A DNA stretch of 64,000 bases from Triatoma infestans (taxonomy: Eukaryota > Arthropoda > Insecta > Hemiptera > Reduviidae). The DNA is taken from the NCBI GenBank assembly GCA_011037195.1, contig JAAEAF010005048.1, forward strand, positions 1 through 64,000. Direction: 5' to 3'. How positions within the stretch are numbered: position 1 is the stretch's first letter; the number at the start of each line of letters is the position of its first letter. Both the position numbers and the translations under genes were made by a program. The notes below the pieces were generated by a model that was not told the DNA's origin, searched no databases, and saw only the letters and a list, made by a program, of their open reading frames with translations. This document shows positions 12,330 to 23,938 of this stretch, piece by piece.

Positions 12330-13960
12330 AGGCCACCGTGATAGACGGCCAGAACAGAAGTCATTGAAGACGTGAAGGTGCACCATGAGAGAATGTGGCG
12401 CTGAAACGGTTAGTAGTGTCAGCAACATATAATTGCCATAGTTTTTATGGTGATTTCCTCAAGATGAGTGTAATATTCCATTACTCCTAGCTTTTCCTCA
12501 ATAACGAAGTAATATTTCCGAGGTTTGAACAGCTTGCCATTATAATGCAATACAGCGCTGCTATGCGGGCTTCCATACTCTTCTAAGAGATTAATTCTGA
12601 TTTCTGATCGAATCAATTGATTTTTTATTTATTGATAATAATAATTTTATGGTTTTAATTATTATTTTTAAAGTTTTTAATTTAATCATGTAGGATTAAT
12701 GGATGACAAGGTTTTCTTATATTACAAAAAAAAAATAGGGATTTTTCGATCTCAATATTTCACCTTCAGTTTCAGAATGTCAACCGTGTTGTATCTATTA
12801 GGCTGATCTCTAGTAGGAAATATCCTAATTAAATCTTATTTTTAACATGAAAACTCTGATTAATTTACCCCACTCAATTTTATCTATAATTCTTGTAAGA
12901 AATTTAACATTTCATTATACTTTTTAAGTTATCGTTGATTTTATGAAATTTAAAAAATTTCATTTTATTAGCAAGAAGGTAAAGACAGTTTATTTATACA
13001 AGCCTACCCAAGGTTACTTATAAATAGCAAAATTATATTTCAGCTAATTTTTGCTTGGTGACTGGACACTTATGAAACCATAAAGATCTATGCTATGTAT
13101 GACTTTGTAACTCCATAACTTCTTTATTTAAATTATTTCTGTACTTCATTAAAATTACAAACTTTTGTGCTGGGTTTCATATGCTGGTAAGCTTATGAGA
13201 ATTATTAAATAGACATATGTTATGGGAATAACTAAAATCAAGATATTTCTTCAATCTTTCAGATCAGTCGCTTAAAAAATTAGAAAAAAAAAAAGTCAGT
13301 ATTTTTTCATTTATTTCGAGGGAAACAAACAAAAAAGATTCTGCAAACCCTTTTTTTTTTTGGTAGAGGTAAACTTCAAATATGTCTCTCGTTATGGACA
13401 ACACTATCCATTATCGAACAATAATCCAATTAGAAGCTCTAATGACACTGAAAGTTTCCATTTTCTTTTCTTTTTTAACACTATCACATAAATCAATAAA
13501 TATAATTTTACATAATTGCTAATCGTGTAATAAATAAACATAAAAATCCATGCTATGATCACTTGAAATTATAAGATGTGTATTTGTTCTTAGTATCTAT
13601 TCTTTTATTGAGAGGAAATTAAGTATTAACAATTTTTATTCTGTTTTGTTTCAGGTGAGTGGAGATTTCAAGAATATACGGAATTGTTCCTTTTAATAAT
13701 GGTAAATTATTGGTTTCAATATTAAACACAATTTGAAATAAAATAAAAAAAACTATGAAATTTTAGTGATAAATAAAAGAAAAATGCATAATGAAAAAAA
13801 AAGGGGAAGAATATATGCAAATATAAATTTTGCGAGAACATAAAGGTTATTACAATAATATTTATGATGGGATAATTGTGCAATTGATGTAGTAAGGTAG
13901 AAGCATATATATTGAGAATAGAAATAATGGTAAATGGTCAGGAGTTTCTTGAATTGTTAT
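12330..13960. other. AT-rich stretch, nothing recognised
   Basis: No long open frame, no repeat shared elsewhere and no structural RNA signal was seen. Confidence 0.45.
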
Positions 13961-14420
13961 CAAGAAGAGAGAGAATATGCGGGTCCCTTTTGGTTTAACG
14001 GGGAAGAGACAATGAGTAGCAATAAATCTGTTTGTGGGTAGAAGTGTTAGGTATAGTGGTCGGAAGATCGCCTTGTATAGTCTTGAATAGAAGAGGTAGT
14101 TTGTTGGTGGCTAAAGGCCACCTAGGTGGGGGGAAGAAGTACCAAGAGAAAGCAGGAAATAGCAGTGAAAGGATGAAGAACACCAAGTAAAACGGGTAAG
14201 GTATAGGGGTAAAAATTTATAGGGTCCGTGTGGTGAGTGCTATTACGGCAGCCTGTCACCAACATTCGGCCAATATATGGGCGCACACCCCCTGCCTTAC
14301 ACCCTCGCCCATGGCTCAACCAAACCTTTGACCATGCTTTATTAATGAAGACCGGCTTCCATCGGCTAACTTGCCGCGCCTCCCTAGCTTTAATATTAGT
14401 AATTATAACCATCTTTAGTA
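13961..14420. other. unexplained GC-richer block
   Basis: Composition changes from AT-rich to mixed, with GGCCACCTAGGTGGGGGGAA near 14115-14136, and CCAATATATGGGCGCACACC and CCTCGCCCATGGCTCAACC near 14270-14320. Overlapping frames on both strands (96 codons minus, 79 codons plus) show no motif. The CCTAGGTGGG motif also appears at about 15945 and 50887 inside other unplaced or inverted-repeat sequence, which suggests transposon origin. No class can be named. Confidence 0.3.
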
Positions 14421-14588
14421 AAAAATATATTTCTTTATCTCCTACAAATAGTAGACGATTAAATGATTTTTTTTAGATAGTTATGACAGAATTAGTTTGG
14501 GAAGTTTAGCAAAATAATCACAAAAATTTGAGGTCTGATATTATTATTTCATTCACATGTGAAAATTGTCTTCAAACTTGGTACTAGT

Positions 14589-15330
14589 TTCTCTTACTGC
14601 TGGTAAGAGGAAGTATAGCGATCAAGTCTAACTTTCGATATAGAGTTTTCACCGGAAATTCAGGTTTTGAGGTCCCCTGAGTTCGAAAATGGTGTAGTTG
14701 TGTGTGTCCATAACTCGAAAAAGAAAAATCGTAGGAAAGTTTAATCTTGACATTCATTTTGCGTATCACCATGGGACCCGACTGGAAGTTATCTGACAAA
14801 ATCATTCAACTCGAAGTGCTGAATTTTTATTGAATGGTTTTTTTTTTCAGGTTTTCTTTTAAACTTGGTTTATCAATTACACATATTAAGAGCTGTAACG
14901 TTTCTTTGTAACTTTTAATTGAAAAAAAAACAAACAAAAAGAAACTTTTTAAGAAAGTGTGAACTTTGAGCTCCCAAGAAGTGAATGAATTTTCATTAAA
15001 ATGAAATTTCTTAAGAAAATGTTTAAAAAAAAAAAAAGTGATAGTTCTATTTACGTTTAGTTAGTACATCAAGTTTATAGAAACTTGATGGTGTCTTTCT
15101 GGAGAAAATCAGAGAAATTAAAAAAAAAAATACCTTTTATGAGGGTTGTGACTTTTAGTGACCTGATTTTCTTCAAATTTGGAATTTCATTAACTTATTT
15201 AATTGTTCTTAATATTATGTAAGTTTTAGAATAGTAATTTATGCTGAAAGGCATTTCAGATCTAGTGTCACCCGAATGTCTGGTAAAATTTAAACGAAAT
15301 ATCAAGTTCGAACTTTATTCAATTTTTTTC
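14589..15330 (-). repeat. RPT-1, diverged reverse copy
   Basis: Starts CTCTTACTGCTGGTAAGAGG, then TTTTCACCGGAAATTCAGG, GGTCCCCTGAGTTCGAAAAT and TATCACCATGGGACCCGACT, the order expected for an inverted unit. Beyond about 14870 only short matches remain. No open frame. Confidence 0.65.
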
Positions 15331-16019
15331 ATTTTTGACTTTACAAATGGGGTTTACATATATACACTCCAATTTTTAAAGAATTTTTGAATTATCTTAA
15401 TCACGCACGCACCACATGCCCTGCATACTCACGCATACATATATACGATGCATACAAAACCCATCTCTAATAAAATTAATATTGCATATACCTTAAATGT
15501 ACCACTAATTTCCATGATGACATCATTTCTTTCTATATCTAATATAGATTTTTATTTTATTTTATGTTTTAATTAATTTTTATTAATTTATAATTAAATT
15601 TAATAGTATTTCTCATTATTTTAGAAATGTTAAGAAAAATAAAGAAACCACTTTGATTAGAATGCATTTAAGTAAACTTGTAGTTAATTTAGAAAGGTGA
15701 ATATGAATGTATGTCATTGTAAGAAGATATAGAGGCCACTTTTATTAATGAGACTGTCAGAAAGGGTTAGAACTATTTTATATAAACATATATATAGGGA
15801 TCTCTGAGGGAATGTGGGTCTTGAGGCAGCTGGCAGTAAAGGCATAAGAGAGAGAATGTTAGATATAACCAAAAGGGAACGAGAACAGCGGAAAGGGGTA
15901 AAAACAGAAGTAATTATACTATGAGTGAAGTACTAGTTGTAGACCCTAGGTGGGATAGCAAGAGTGGCTGGGCTCTAGTCGCACTAGTAATCCAGCTAGT
16001 AGTGTTCTACTAAATACTA
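15331..16019. other. no gene seen
   Basis: AT-rich to about 15780, then a GC-richer part (15800-16000) containing ACCCTAGGTGGGATAGC and a short inverted repeat around CTAGTAGTGTTCTACTA. No class is assigned. Confidence 0.35.
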
Positions 16020-16128
16020 GTGTATGTATGTACAGCATCCCAGTGTATGTATGTAAGTATATACAGTATCGCAGTATATGTATGGAAGTATGTACAGTAT
16101 CCCAGTGTATGTACAGTATCGCAGTGTT
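16020..16128 (+). repeat. minisatellite, TGTATG...CAGTATC(G/C)CAG x 4
   Basis: Four units each end in CAG(T/C)ATC(G/C)CAG after TGTATGTA-rich sequence. Unit lengths vary (about 20-32 bp) because the TATG part contracts and expands. The 87-codon plus-strand frame that crosses it is produced by the repeat and is not accepted as a gene. Confidence 0.7.
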
Positions 16129-16572
16129 ACCAGCTGTTGACGCATTTATACATCCTTAGCCTGGCTAGTAGCTACTATACCTTCCTTGAAGTGGTACTCC
16201 AAACTTCAAGTCTCCCTCACTCTCTCACACACAGACACCCACACAAACACAATATATATATATATATTTACTGTTGTCCTTGAGGACCAAAAGCGATTCC
16301 AAACAGCATTACCTTCTTGCATGATACATGCTTGTACATAATGTACTCAACATACACTGTAATGAGAATATTCTCAGTTCTCCAACCGTATTAGTATTTA
16401 AGTAATTGTTTTCATTCCTCTAGTACAAATATATTACCACTGCCTCTTTTCTACATGTTTCTCATAACAAATTATTTATTATTATTATTTTTTCTTTATT
16501 TTTTTAATTTTTATTTTTGTTGTACATTCATCCACATCTTCATGCGCAGATTTATTTCTAAAAAAATAACTT

Positions 16573-16893
16573 TTAAAAAATATATTGTGTTGGATGTATG
16601 AAGGGTGAGTGACCAAATCTACCGTGAACTGTAAGTTCTGTTGTGGCTCTGTTAAGCTTTAACAGCGCTAAGTGTTTGTTCATAGGAATGTAGACGTCTG
16701 GTGAAATATACAATGTGTAATTATTAGTGAGAGTATGCATTAATGAGCTAGGGTTTGCTTGTGATTCGCTAAACGCAAGCAGGAACTGAGTGAATGTTGG
16801 AGGTGTCATTCTATTCGCAGAAACGCCAAGATCCCTGAAGAAGTGACTAGTCCACTTCCGCCTACCGGAAGATTGATAGAGAAACTTATACAT
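16573..16893 (-). CDS. unidentified 106-codon open frame, possible exon or TE fragment
   Basis: I do not recognise this protein. Unlike most short frames in this window, its composition is not AT-driven: it has a balanced residue mix with W, P, R, H and N (for example RRKWTSHFFRDLGVSANRMT near the N terminus and YISPDVYIPMNKHLALLKLN in the second half), with mixed third positions. There is no signal peptide or membrane segment. Just upstream on the minus strand, CACCTATTATTAG could pass as a splice acceptor, so this might be a terminal exon or a fragment of a transposon protein. It could still be chance. Confidence 0.25.
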   Translation of the reverse strand: MYKFLYQSSGRRKWTSHFFRDLGVSANRMTPPTFTQFLLAFSESQANPSSLMHTLTNNYTLYISPDVYIPMNKHLALLKLNRATTELTVHGRFGHSPFIHPTQYIF

Positions 16894-16974
16894 AAACTAA
16901 TAATAGGTGATATTATTTTTTGAATATACAAAAACAAGGCTAACTGTTTATTGGCTTCCTTCATTTGCTACCAT

Positions 16975-17600
16975 ATTGTAACGTCATGATAACAAGAAGA
17001 AAGGATATAATTTATAACTAGTGGCTCCAGCCAGCCGCTATCTTCAGGACAAGAGCCGCGCCAAACAAAAACCTTTTCAAACAAGGGTCAATACACACGG
17101 TCAAAGAGAAGCACCGCTGCCACCAGATGTATTGGAATCAGTTATCGGATTCCAGAGGTATTGGAGTCAGATGTCTTGAAGAGGGATTTGATGTGAAGAA
17201 TAGGCGGAAGTTAGTTTAGAGATTTTAGAGAGTTATTACTTGAAATACGAAATACTGAATTTACAAAAATAGACTATATTTTAACAATAATTTAAATGTT
17301 TGAAATAGGTAACTACAATTAATATAAAATGATTGAAATAGATAAATAATTTAAAGTGATTTAAAGAGATAAAACTACAAACAATTTAAAATGATTTAAC
17401 TAGATAAAACTAAGATGCACAACTATAAAATGATTGTTAATAAGTATATGTTTTAAACTTTGTATAGGGACGCGCTCGCGAAACTGATGTATAACTGATG
17501 TGATACTGCTGCTGTACTGATGATATAATGATTGTGACTGAAACTATAATGATCCCCTCCCGGTTTATAAAAAGTTATATGCTCTTCCATCCTATACCCC
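16975..17600 (+). mobile_element. TIR-2 element, copy keeping the left terminus
   Basis: Seen: it begins TGTAACGTCATGATAACA and carries AGTGGCTCCAGCCAGCCGC and CAAACAAAAACCTTTTCAAA. These are the inverse of the right end of the element at 58124-58803. The interior (GATGTCTTGAAGAGGG, then TATTTTAACAATAATTTAAA, then CTAAGATGCAC) matches that same copy in the same orientation. A full element would therefore have inverted termini of about 110-150 bp starting TGTAA(C/T)G. The right terminus is missing here: similarity fades after GATCCCCTCCCGGTTTATAA. No transposase is present. Confidence 0.6.
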
Positions 17601-17612
17601 CATTCTTATATA

Positions 17613-17828
17613 TTGCTTATATCCAATTTACGTGAATACATTGCCAAGATTTTGGACATAACTCCTTCAAGGCTGCCAAGAATGATCGCTGAAGAGGTTC
17701 TAGAGAAGGGGGTTTTATCAGGAAGTGTCCACCATATCAGATCTCTCGACCTAGGAATACAGGCTCATAGGATGATGGGTCCACAAAATAAGGTCCCGGA
17801 ACTCTTCTTTTATACGGTACGGTATTAA
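17613..17828 (+). pseudogene. possible non-LTR retrotransposon C-terminal fragment
   Basis: A 71-codon open frame includes REYIAKILDITPSRLPRMIA followed by EEVLEKG. Known: the region downstream of the reverse transcriptase in several arthropod non-LTR elements has a similar layout, a helix with Y..K.L.M...RLP followed by a basic segment. Inference: an old fragment of such an element. The match is short and from memory, so it is weak. Confidence 0.25.
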
Positions 17829-18244
17829 GCTGCGAGGTAAGCTTTTAAATTTAAGTTATAATCATTATGGAAGCCAATCTAGTTGGTAAATCGTAGGAAG
17901 AAAGCAAATACTTTCCATTTTGTCGCGCAGTGCCCATACTGGTTGAATTTTGGGGCGTCCTGTATTCGGGAGAGATAACATTACATAAAACTTTCATATA
18001 CTGGAAAAAGTAGGAAAATGTTCGTAGCAGTATTTAATTTTTGAAGAAAATTAACTTTATAAAAAAATTTTACCTTTTAAAATTCTCTTTTTTAAAAATT
18101 ATGGTATGATTTATGAAATACAATTTACCAACGAGATTCATTACAATATTACTAACAAGAATAACTTTACAACTACATAAATAAATTACGATTATCAGTT
18201 AATTACTAATGAAATGTAAATAATGAATGTAATAACTTATGTTA
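17829..18244. other. AT-rich stretch, nothing recognised
   Basis: No repeats or coding signals were seen. Confidence 0.45.
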
Positions 18245-18320
18245 GGGAAGGCGGTTAGCTCAAGGCTTCTAGCGCCAATGATTAATAGATGATAACGCTT
18301 AAATTCTTAAAAAAAAAAAA
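18245..18320 (+). mobile_element. SINE family A, strongly internally deleted
   Basis: GGAAGGCGGTTAGCTCAAGG (head remnant with an A-box-like GGTTAGCTC) is joined directly to TCTAGCGCCAATGATTAATA and a tail CGCTTAAATTCTTAAAAAAA. The central ~150 bp of the full SINE are missing. The A run sets the strand. Confidence 0.6.
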
Positions 18321-18500
18321 TTGTTTTGTAATAAATACATTTAAAATAAGAAGAATATAATTTAAAATTTAATATTTTAATTTGTATGTTTTAATTTTTT
18401 TTAATTAATTTTGTATAGGGTATTTTTGTTTTGCTTTCTTATCATATAGCACGTAGACCTCTCTCCGACAGACGATTTTCAAACCGTGTCGTACAACTTG

Positions 18501-19056
18501 AAAAATTCATTTTTGTAGTATGACGTTTATAAATAGTTTACATAAATAACGTTATTAATTGCGGATAACGTTCAGGATTACATCATTAAATACAAAAAAT
18601 TCATTTTTGTAGTATGACGTTTATAAATAGTTTACATAAATAACGTTATTATTTGCGGATAACGTTCAGGATTACATCATTAAATACAAAAAATTCATTT
18701 TTGTAGTATGACGTTTATAAATAGTTTACATAAATAACGTTATTATTTGCGGATAACGTTCAGGATTACATCATTAAATACAAAAAATTCATTTTTGTAG
18801 TATGACGTTTATAAATAGTTTACATAAATAACGTTATTATTTGCGGATAACGTTCAGGATTACATCATTAAATACAAAAAATTCATTTTTGTAGTATGAC
18901 GTTTATAAATAGTTTACATAAATAACGTTATTATTTGCGGATAACGTTCAGGATTACATCAGTAAATACAAAAAATTCATTTTTGTAGTATGACGTTTAT
19001 AAATAGTTTACATAAATAACGTTATTATTTGCGGATAACGTTCAGGATTACATCAT
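18501..19056. repeat. 94-bp tandem satellite, about 6 copies
   Basis: The landmark TCATTTTTGTAGTATGACG begins at 18507, 18601, 18695, 18789, 18883 and 18977, an exact 94-bp period. Copies are nearly identical: copy 1 has ATTAATTGCGG where the others have ATTATTTGCGG, and the fifth copy ends CATCAGTAAATA instead of CATCATTAAATA. Each unit holds two AACGTT palindromes 18-19 bp apart (TAACGTTA and ATAACGTTC). There are no open frames. The array starts after GTACAACTTG and ends at ACATCATCATG. Confidence 0.95.
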
Positions 19057-20991
19057 CATGTTTTCGCATCTATGGTCCACTACTGATTTCTTTTGTAAGT
19101 CAATTTTATTCACTATATTGGTTCAACATAGTTAGAGGCTCCGCGGCAATGGAAATTGGATCTGAGAGGGCTGGTTTGTTTGAAAGTCGAAAGAGTTAGC
19201 CAATCGCCAAGCAGGAGATGCACTTTTTTGTTTTATAATTTTCATTCTACCTGTAAATGGTTAAACCTAACTTTCTGTAAAATTACATTGTTTAACAAAT
19301 TATTGAATTTGCTTTTTAGTAGGTACTAGAACCAAAAGACATAAATATTTAGACAAAATGAGCATAAGTGACAGAGAAGCAGAAGGCGTTGACGAGACTA
19401 GAATATTCTTGTAATCTATACAAAATACAGTGTGGAATGTTTCATGATTTTGTATGTTACCTGTTTGTAGAAGTCAAACATTTTCCTATTCAGTTCCTAT
19501 TCCCAAAGGCAAATAGGGCTATATCGTCTGTTCATGAAAAGATCGTGCGACCGCGATGTACTTGTTATTGGATTCTTTAATATGCAGTTCTTTAGCGCCG
19601 TATGTGACACGTACGCACATTATAATTGGTGATTATTGGACTCACCAGTTATCAAAATGTGTTACCAACCCTGTCTCTCCAGATTGCCACCTCTCTCTTA
19701 TCAGATATCTCTCATAATTTTTGTTTTTCTAAATCTTCAGGAATTCAACAATTTTTTATTTTGCAAATGATTGTAAAATATCCCGCAATTTTTTTGCTCA
19801 TTCTGCCAGGTTATTAAAGTTTAGATAAGCTGTAGCCTCATGAATCGTGTAGAATTCAATGGAATTTTTATTCTTCACAGAGACGAATTTTAAATGAATC
19901 ATATTTGTAATATCTTCTGCTCCAAAACTCTCGCAAAACACACAAAACACACTGACACATTCACATACACACACACGTACACACACACACACGCACACAA
20001 ACACATAAAGAATGGCTAATTAATTTTTTTGGATGCCAAAATACTACGTTTCAACATGTGACAGCACAAAAATATTGCAAACAAGTTAAAGTACATAATT
20101 GGAAAAATTCAGTTGTCTTTCTTCACTTGATTCGAAACTGCTAACACTGATTTTCCATTTATCCATTACAGTTAACCTCTCTGTTGAAGTGGGGCCCGTT
20201 ACGATCGATTCACTTCACTCATTCTTCCAATTAGTGTCTATTGTGCCCAATGCTTAGAATTATACAGAATGTAACTTCTCTAAAAAAAAAAAAAAACTCC
20301 CAAAGGACTTACTTCCTTGATGATATTTCTGTAAAAAGGTAATTATGAGGCTATAAAAGGCCTACTTACTACATGTAGATAAAAGAGTTTTATAGCTCAT
20401 TTTGTAGCTAAAAAATACAAGAAATACAATTTCTCTATAATGTATTATAGCTGAAACTCTATTTAAATAAATGTTGCAAAAGATTGTTCACTCGTTCATC
20501 CGAAGCTGAAGAAGATTTATGGCTGTTCGGGATTAGTGAATCTGCGGATAAAGAGGAATTTCCACGTAGCAGCTGCACGCGGAAATAAGATAAGTGGAAT
20601 TCCGAACCAGCTGGTGGAACTACGATCTTCTCATTTGTTTTCATAACTATTACACATAAGTGTATTCAAATGTAAAATTAATTTAGTTCAGTGAACTTTT
20701 TAAGATATTTAATCACATTGTTTTCATTTTAACGATATTTCAAAATAGTGAAAGTGGCAATTTTTGGGAGGAGGGGGGATTAAATTAACAAGATTTTAAA
20801 CGAATCAGAATTAAGAATAGTCAAGTTTCTGATAAACATTGTTGTAATATAAAATTTCACTTTCCTTTTTAGTCTAATTCTTATCTCATATTATTGGCGA
20901 ATGAATTCACTATAGATTGGTGAAACATAATGAATTCCAAAATATCCTTTTCAAGATAAATTCCATTAAATATAGATACTGTTGATGTTAA
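19057..20991. other. no gene seen
   Basis: Includes a (CA)n-rich stretch at 19940-20006. The minus-strand frame at 19798-20004 is translation of this simple repeat. A minus-strand frame of 61 codons at 20459-20644 has a balanced residue mix but no motif I recognise. The rest is AT-rich. Confidence 0.4.
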
Positions 20992-21296
20992 GGCTGCGTT
21001 GGTCTAGTGGCTAGCGCACTCGCCTTTCGTGCGAGAATTCAGGGTTCGATACCCGTGAGGGCAAAGTCGGTGTTCCCAGCATCGTGATAAAAAGTGGGAA
21101 GCTACAGTTAGTAGCGCCTTGGGTAGCGAAGGCTGGAACTAAACGGCGTGGGAACTGCGGCCCGATATTCAAATCGCCGTCTGGCAAGCCTTGGCCCTTT
21201 ATGGGCTGTTGCGCCATAGGGTTTTTTAGGGTTGCTGTTGATGCAAGTGGGGGAGTATCATTTGTTCATGCCCCTTTAAAAACAAAAACAAAAGAG
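20992..21296 (+). mobile_element. tRNA-Glu-like SINE (family B)
   Basis: Seen: head GGCTGCGTTGGTCTAGTGGC with A box TGGTCTAGTGG, an anticodon arm CTCGC-CTTTCGT-GCGAG whose loop would read UUC (Glu), and B box GGTTCGATACC. The 5' and 3' acceptor halves do not pair, so it is not a working tRNA gene. A ~230-bp body follows (AAGTGGGAAGCTACAG, CGGCCCGATATTCAAATCGC) and ends CCCCTTTAAAAACAAAAACA. Known: tRNA-derived SINEs are transcribed from this internal promoter. The overlapping short frames on both strands are shadows. Confidence 0.75.
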
Positions 21297-22280
21297 ATGA
21301 AGCAGCTAATAGTACAGTATAATTATTAATAATAAATTCAAGAAATTATTCTGCGTTTAATCACTTAAAATATGGTAAACATTTTTCACAGATGTTCACG
21401 ACATATTTATATAAAAGTCTTTTTTCAAAGTCTTATTGAAATTATTTGATTTTTTTTTTTTTTTTGAACTACAATCGTCATAATTAAGAAATTTTTCAAC
21501 GTTATTTTTAAAAAAATATGCTTTTTCGAAATTTTTCACTAACTTTTGACCAAGTTTCATGCAAAAAAAAAAAATATTAAAAGCGCTTTCATGATGATGG
21601 CACAAGGTAGAGCACAAGATCTTAAGATTTTCTTCTGTTATTTTCCCCAATGGCCCGCCCTTGGTAAATTTAGCCATTCTGTAAAGAGTATTCTGATTAA
21701 AAGAATGGTTTGCTGCATTATGGATTTGTTGTGTGTGGGTGTAAAAAAATTGATATACAAAACAAAGTTGGTCACAACTTTGACCGTAATTAAATTTGAA
21801 TCTTTATAGAGGATTTACCATAGAAACAACTTTAATGACGTAAATAGTTATAGGAATTTGGAGTTAGTTTAAGATTCTATCTAGCGACCTAATAAGATGT
21901 ACAAATCTAAGTTTATATTCGAAATTATTATTGATCTCAATTGAAGCGTATGTTGATAAGCATGGCGGCTTATTGCTTTTGTGTCAACCACAATTAGTGG
22001 TTGGATAGGTGATTGACATTTACCAACAGGCGGTTTCCAACTGTTTAACAATCTAAACATACCATTAGTAATGTATAGAGATTGTGTTTATTTATTCTTA
22101 TTAGAACTTAATAAATAAATATTTGGATAGAACTGATTGATTATACACATTGGAATATATAATAGATTGTGTGCAGGATTAAATAGTCAATCTATTGGGG
22201 ACGATACCCATGGTAGTTGCGGCGCGAAAAGTACTATTTATCAAATTTTGATATTAGACAGCGTTGGTTCTGTGTAAGAA
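21297..22280. other. AT-rich stretch, nothing firm
   Basis: Short frames on both strands at 21396-21809 are AT-driven (runs of K, F, N). No repeats shared with the rest of the window were recognised. Confidence 0.4.
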
Positions 22281-22710
22281 AAAAGTCTGGAGTGAAACAC
22301 TCACATGGCAAGTTTTCTTCACAATTACAATTCTTATTAGTGTTTAAAACTATCGGCACCTTTATGGAGAAAATCGCCAAAAATAGTGAAAAACCTATTC
22401 TGTAAAGTCGCACTTCCGCTCAACCGATTTTCTTCAAACTGGGAATTTTGGCAACTTATATAATTCTAATTAATATTATTTAATTGACAGAATTGTATAG
22501 CACAATGTGAATTAAATTCACATCAGAGGAAACCATAACCCCCACCTCTCCACTAAAAGTGCCCTTAAATGAATTTTCCCGGAGAAATGTTCCAAATAAA
22601 AGTTGTAGCTATAGCAATTGTATGTGTAGTTGATATACCAAATTTAAAGAAAGTCGTATAAGCGATTTTGGTGAAAATTACAAAAAACTCCCATAAAGAT
22701 AGGTGTCTCT
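22281..22710 (+). repeat. RPT-1, 5' part
   Basis: Starts TCTGGAGTGAAACACTCACA, then GTCGCACTTCCGCTCAACCG, TTTGGCAACTTATATAATTC and AGTGCCCTTAAATGAATTTT. Similarity is lost before the 3' half of the unit. A 62-codon frame over its start is not a gene. Confidence 0.75.
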
Positions 22711-23938
22711 TGACTGTCTACTCAAATCATATATTCCTGTTGGACGTAATCTATTCACCATAGATAATGATTTTCTATGTAATGAAGTGTTTATAGATGC
22801 TGTAACATTCCTAGATTCTCAGATTTTACAATCTGCCCAACTGTAGTGGTCCTCCGACTTATGTGACAAAAATCTTCTGTCCAGCATCCTCATGGACAAC
22901 TCTGGAAAGGATTGTTTGACCTTCGGACAATCGGTGCGATTCCCAGAGCTTCCACACTAGTCAATGAGCGTTTTCAAGTCCAATTGTGACGCAGAAGTAC
23001 TGGGGAGCAACTAATTCTTTAATAAAGTTATTGTTACACAAAGATTACTTGTTTTTTCTGTTTTGTTTTTTTCACTACCCTTTACCCCACTTATTTCACC
23101 AAGATCTGCCTATGTTCTTCCACCGGGGTTCCTGCAGTGTTCTAATTTTCCGGTAACCAGATTATAGTACCGGATGAATTTTTCTACTGGATTTGCAAAT
23201 ACACTAAATTAATGTTTATCACATTAATTTTGAAACATTTGTACAGAAAAATTGATTTTAGTGAGGTTCTGGGGAGAATAGCAACTTTAAGCTTTTCTCT
23301 GAAGTACCAGTTCATTACAATACATTGTTCTATTACTTACATTGTAGTACTGTAGAAATGTTGCTACAATTTTAAGTTTGAAGAAAATCGAGTAACAAGA
23401 CGATTTTACAGAATAGTTTTCTGAGTATTTGAAAGTTTCTCGGAAAACGACAACAAATTTACTTTAAACTTGGAACGCTAACAGCACAGATATAAACGTC
23501 ACACTCTTTTTTATTTAAAACATTTTTTTTGGGGGGGGCAGAATTGATTTTTAAAGGGTGTTCTGAGGAATCTTGTGACATTAATTTTGTTAAAGTTTGG
23601 ATTTTATGAAATGTTTTGGCACTATCGTCTGCATATTGCAGTAAGTGTAAATAAATTGCATTTATGCCTGCCATTTATGTTTAACCTATTTTATATCTCA
23701 CCACTTTTAATTTATGTTAGGGTAACTAAGTAAAAATTTCGTAGTTTTAAGAAAACTTTGTCAAGTTCATAATAATTATATTAACCGCAATAAGAGTAAG
23801 TCTTGCGAGCTATAATATTACGCCAGATTATTACTTAAAAACTTTGAGCTAGAAGAAATAATTAATCGTTCTTAACTCATAAATTTTTATTACAACCAAG
23901 AAAAAATTGTATAGACTTTTGTTACATTAAGAATTGCG
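22711..23938. other. no gene seen; contains a very diverged RPT-1-like patch
   Basis: At about 23110-23470 short motifs such as TTTAAGTTTGAAGAAAATCG and TTTACAGAATAG recall RPT-1, but their order is loose. The rest, including CCACCGGGGTTCCTGCAGTG near 23120, is unplaced. Confidence 0.3.

Noticed and set aside
14122..14476. overlapping 96- and 79-codon frames on both strands
   Set aside because: Both lack recognisable motifs and occupy the same GC-richer block, where stops are rarer by composition.
18501..19056. CRISPR-like regular array
   Set aside because: The whole 94-bp unit is repeated without variable spacers, and the genome is clearly eukaryotic. It is a tandem satellite.
19798..20004. 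minus-strand frame with repeated VCV motifs
   Set aside because: Produced by a (CA)n tract, not a conserved protein.
20996..21066. functional tRNA-Glu gene
   Set aside because: D-, anticodon- and T-arm signals are present, but the acceptor halves do not pair and the sequence runs into a SINE body.
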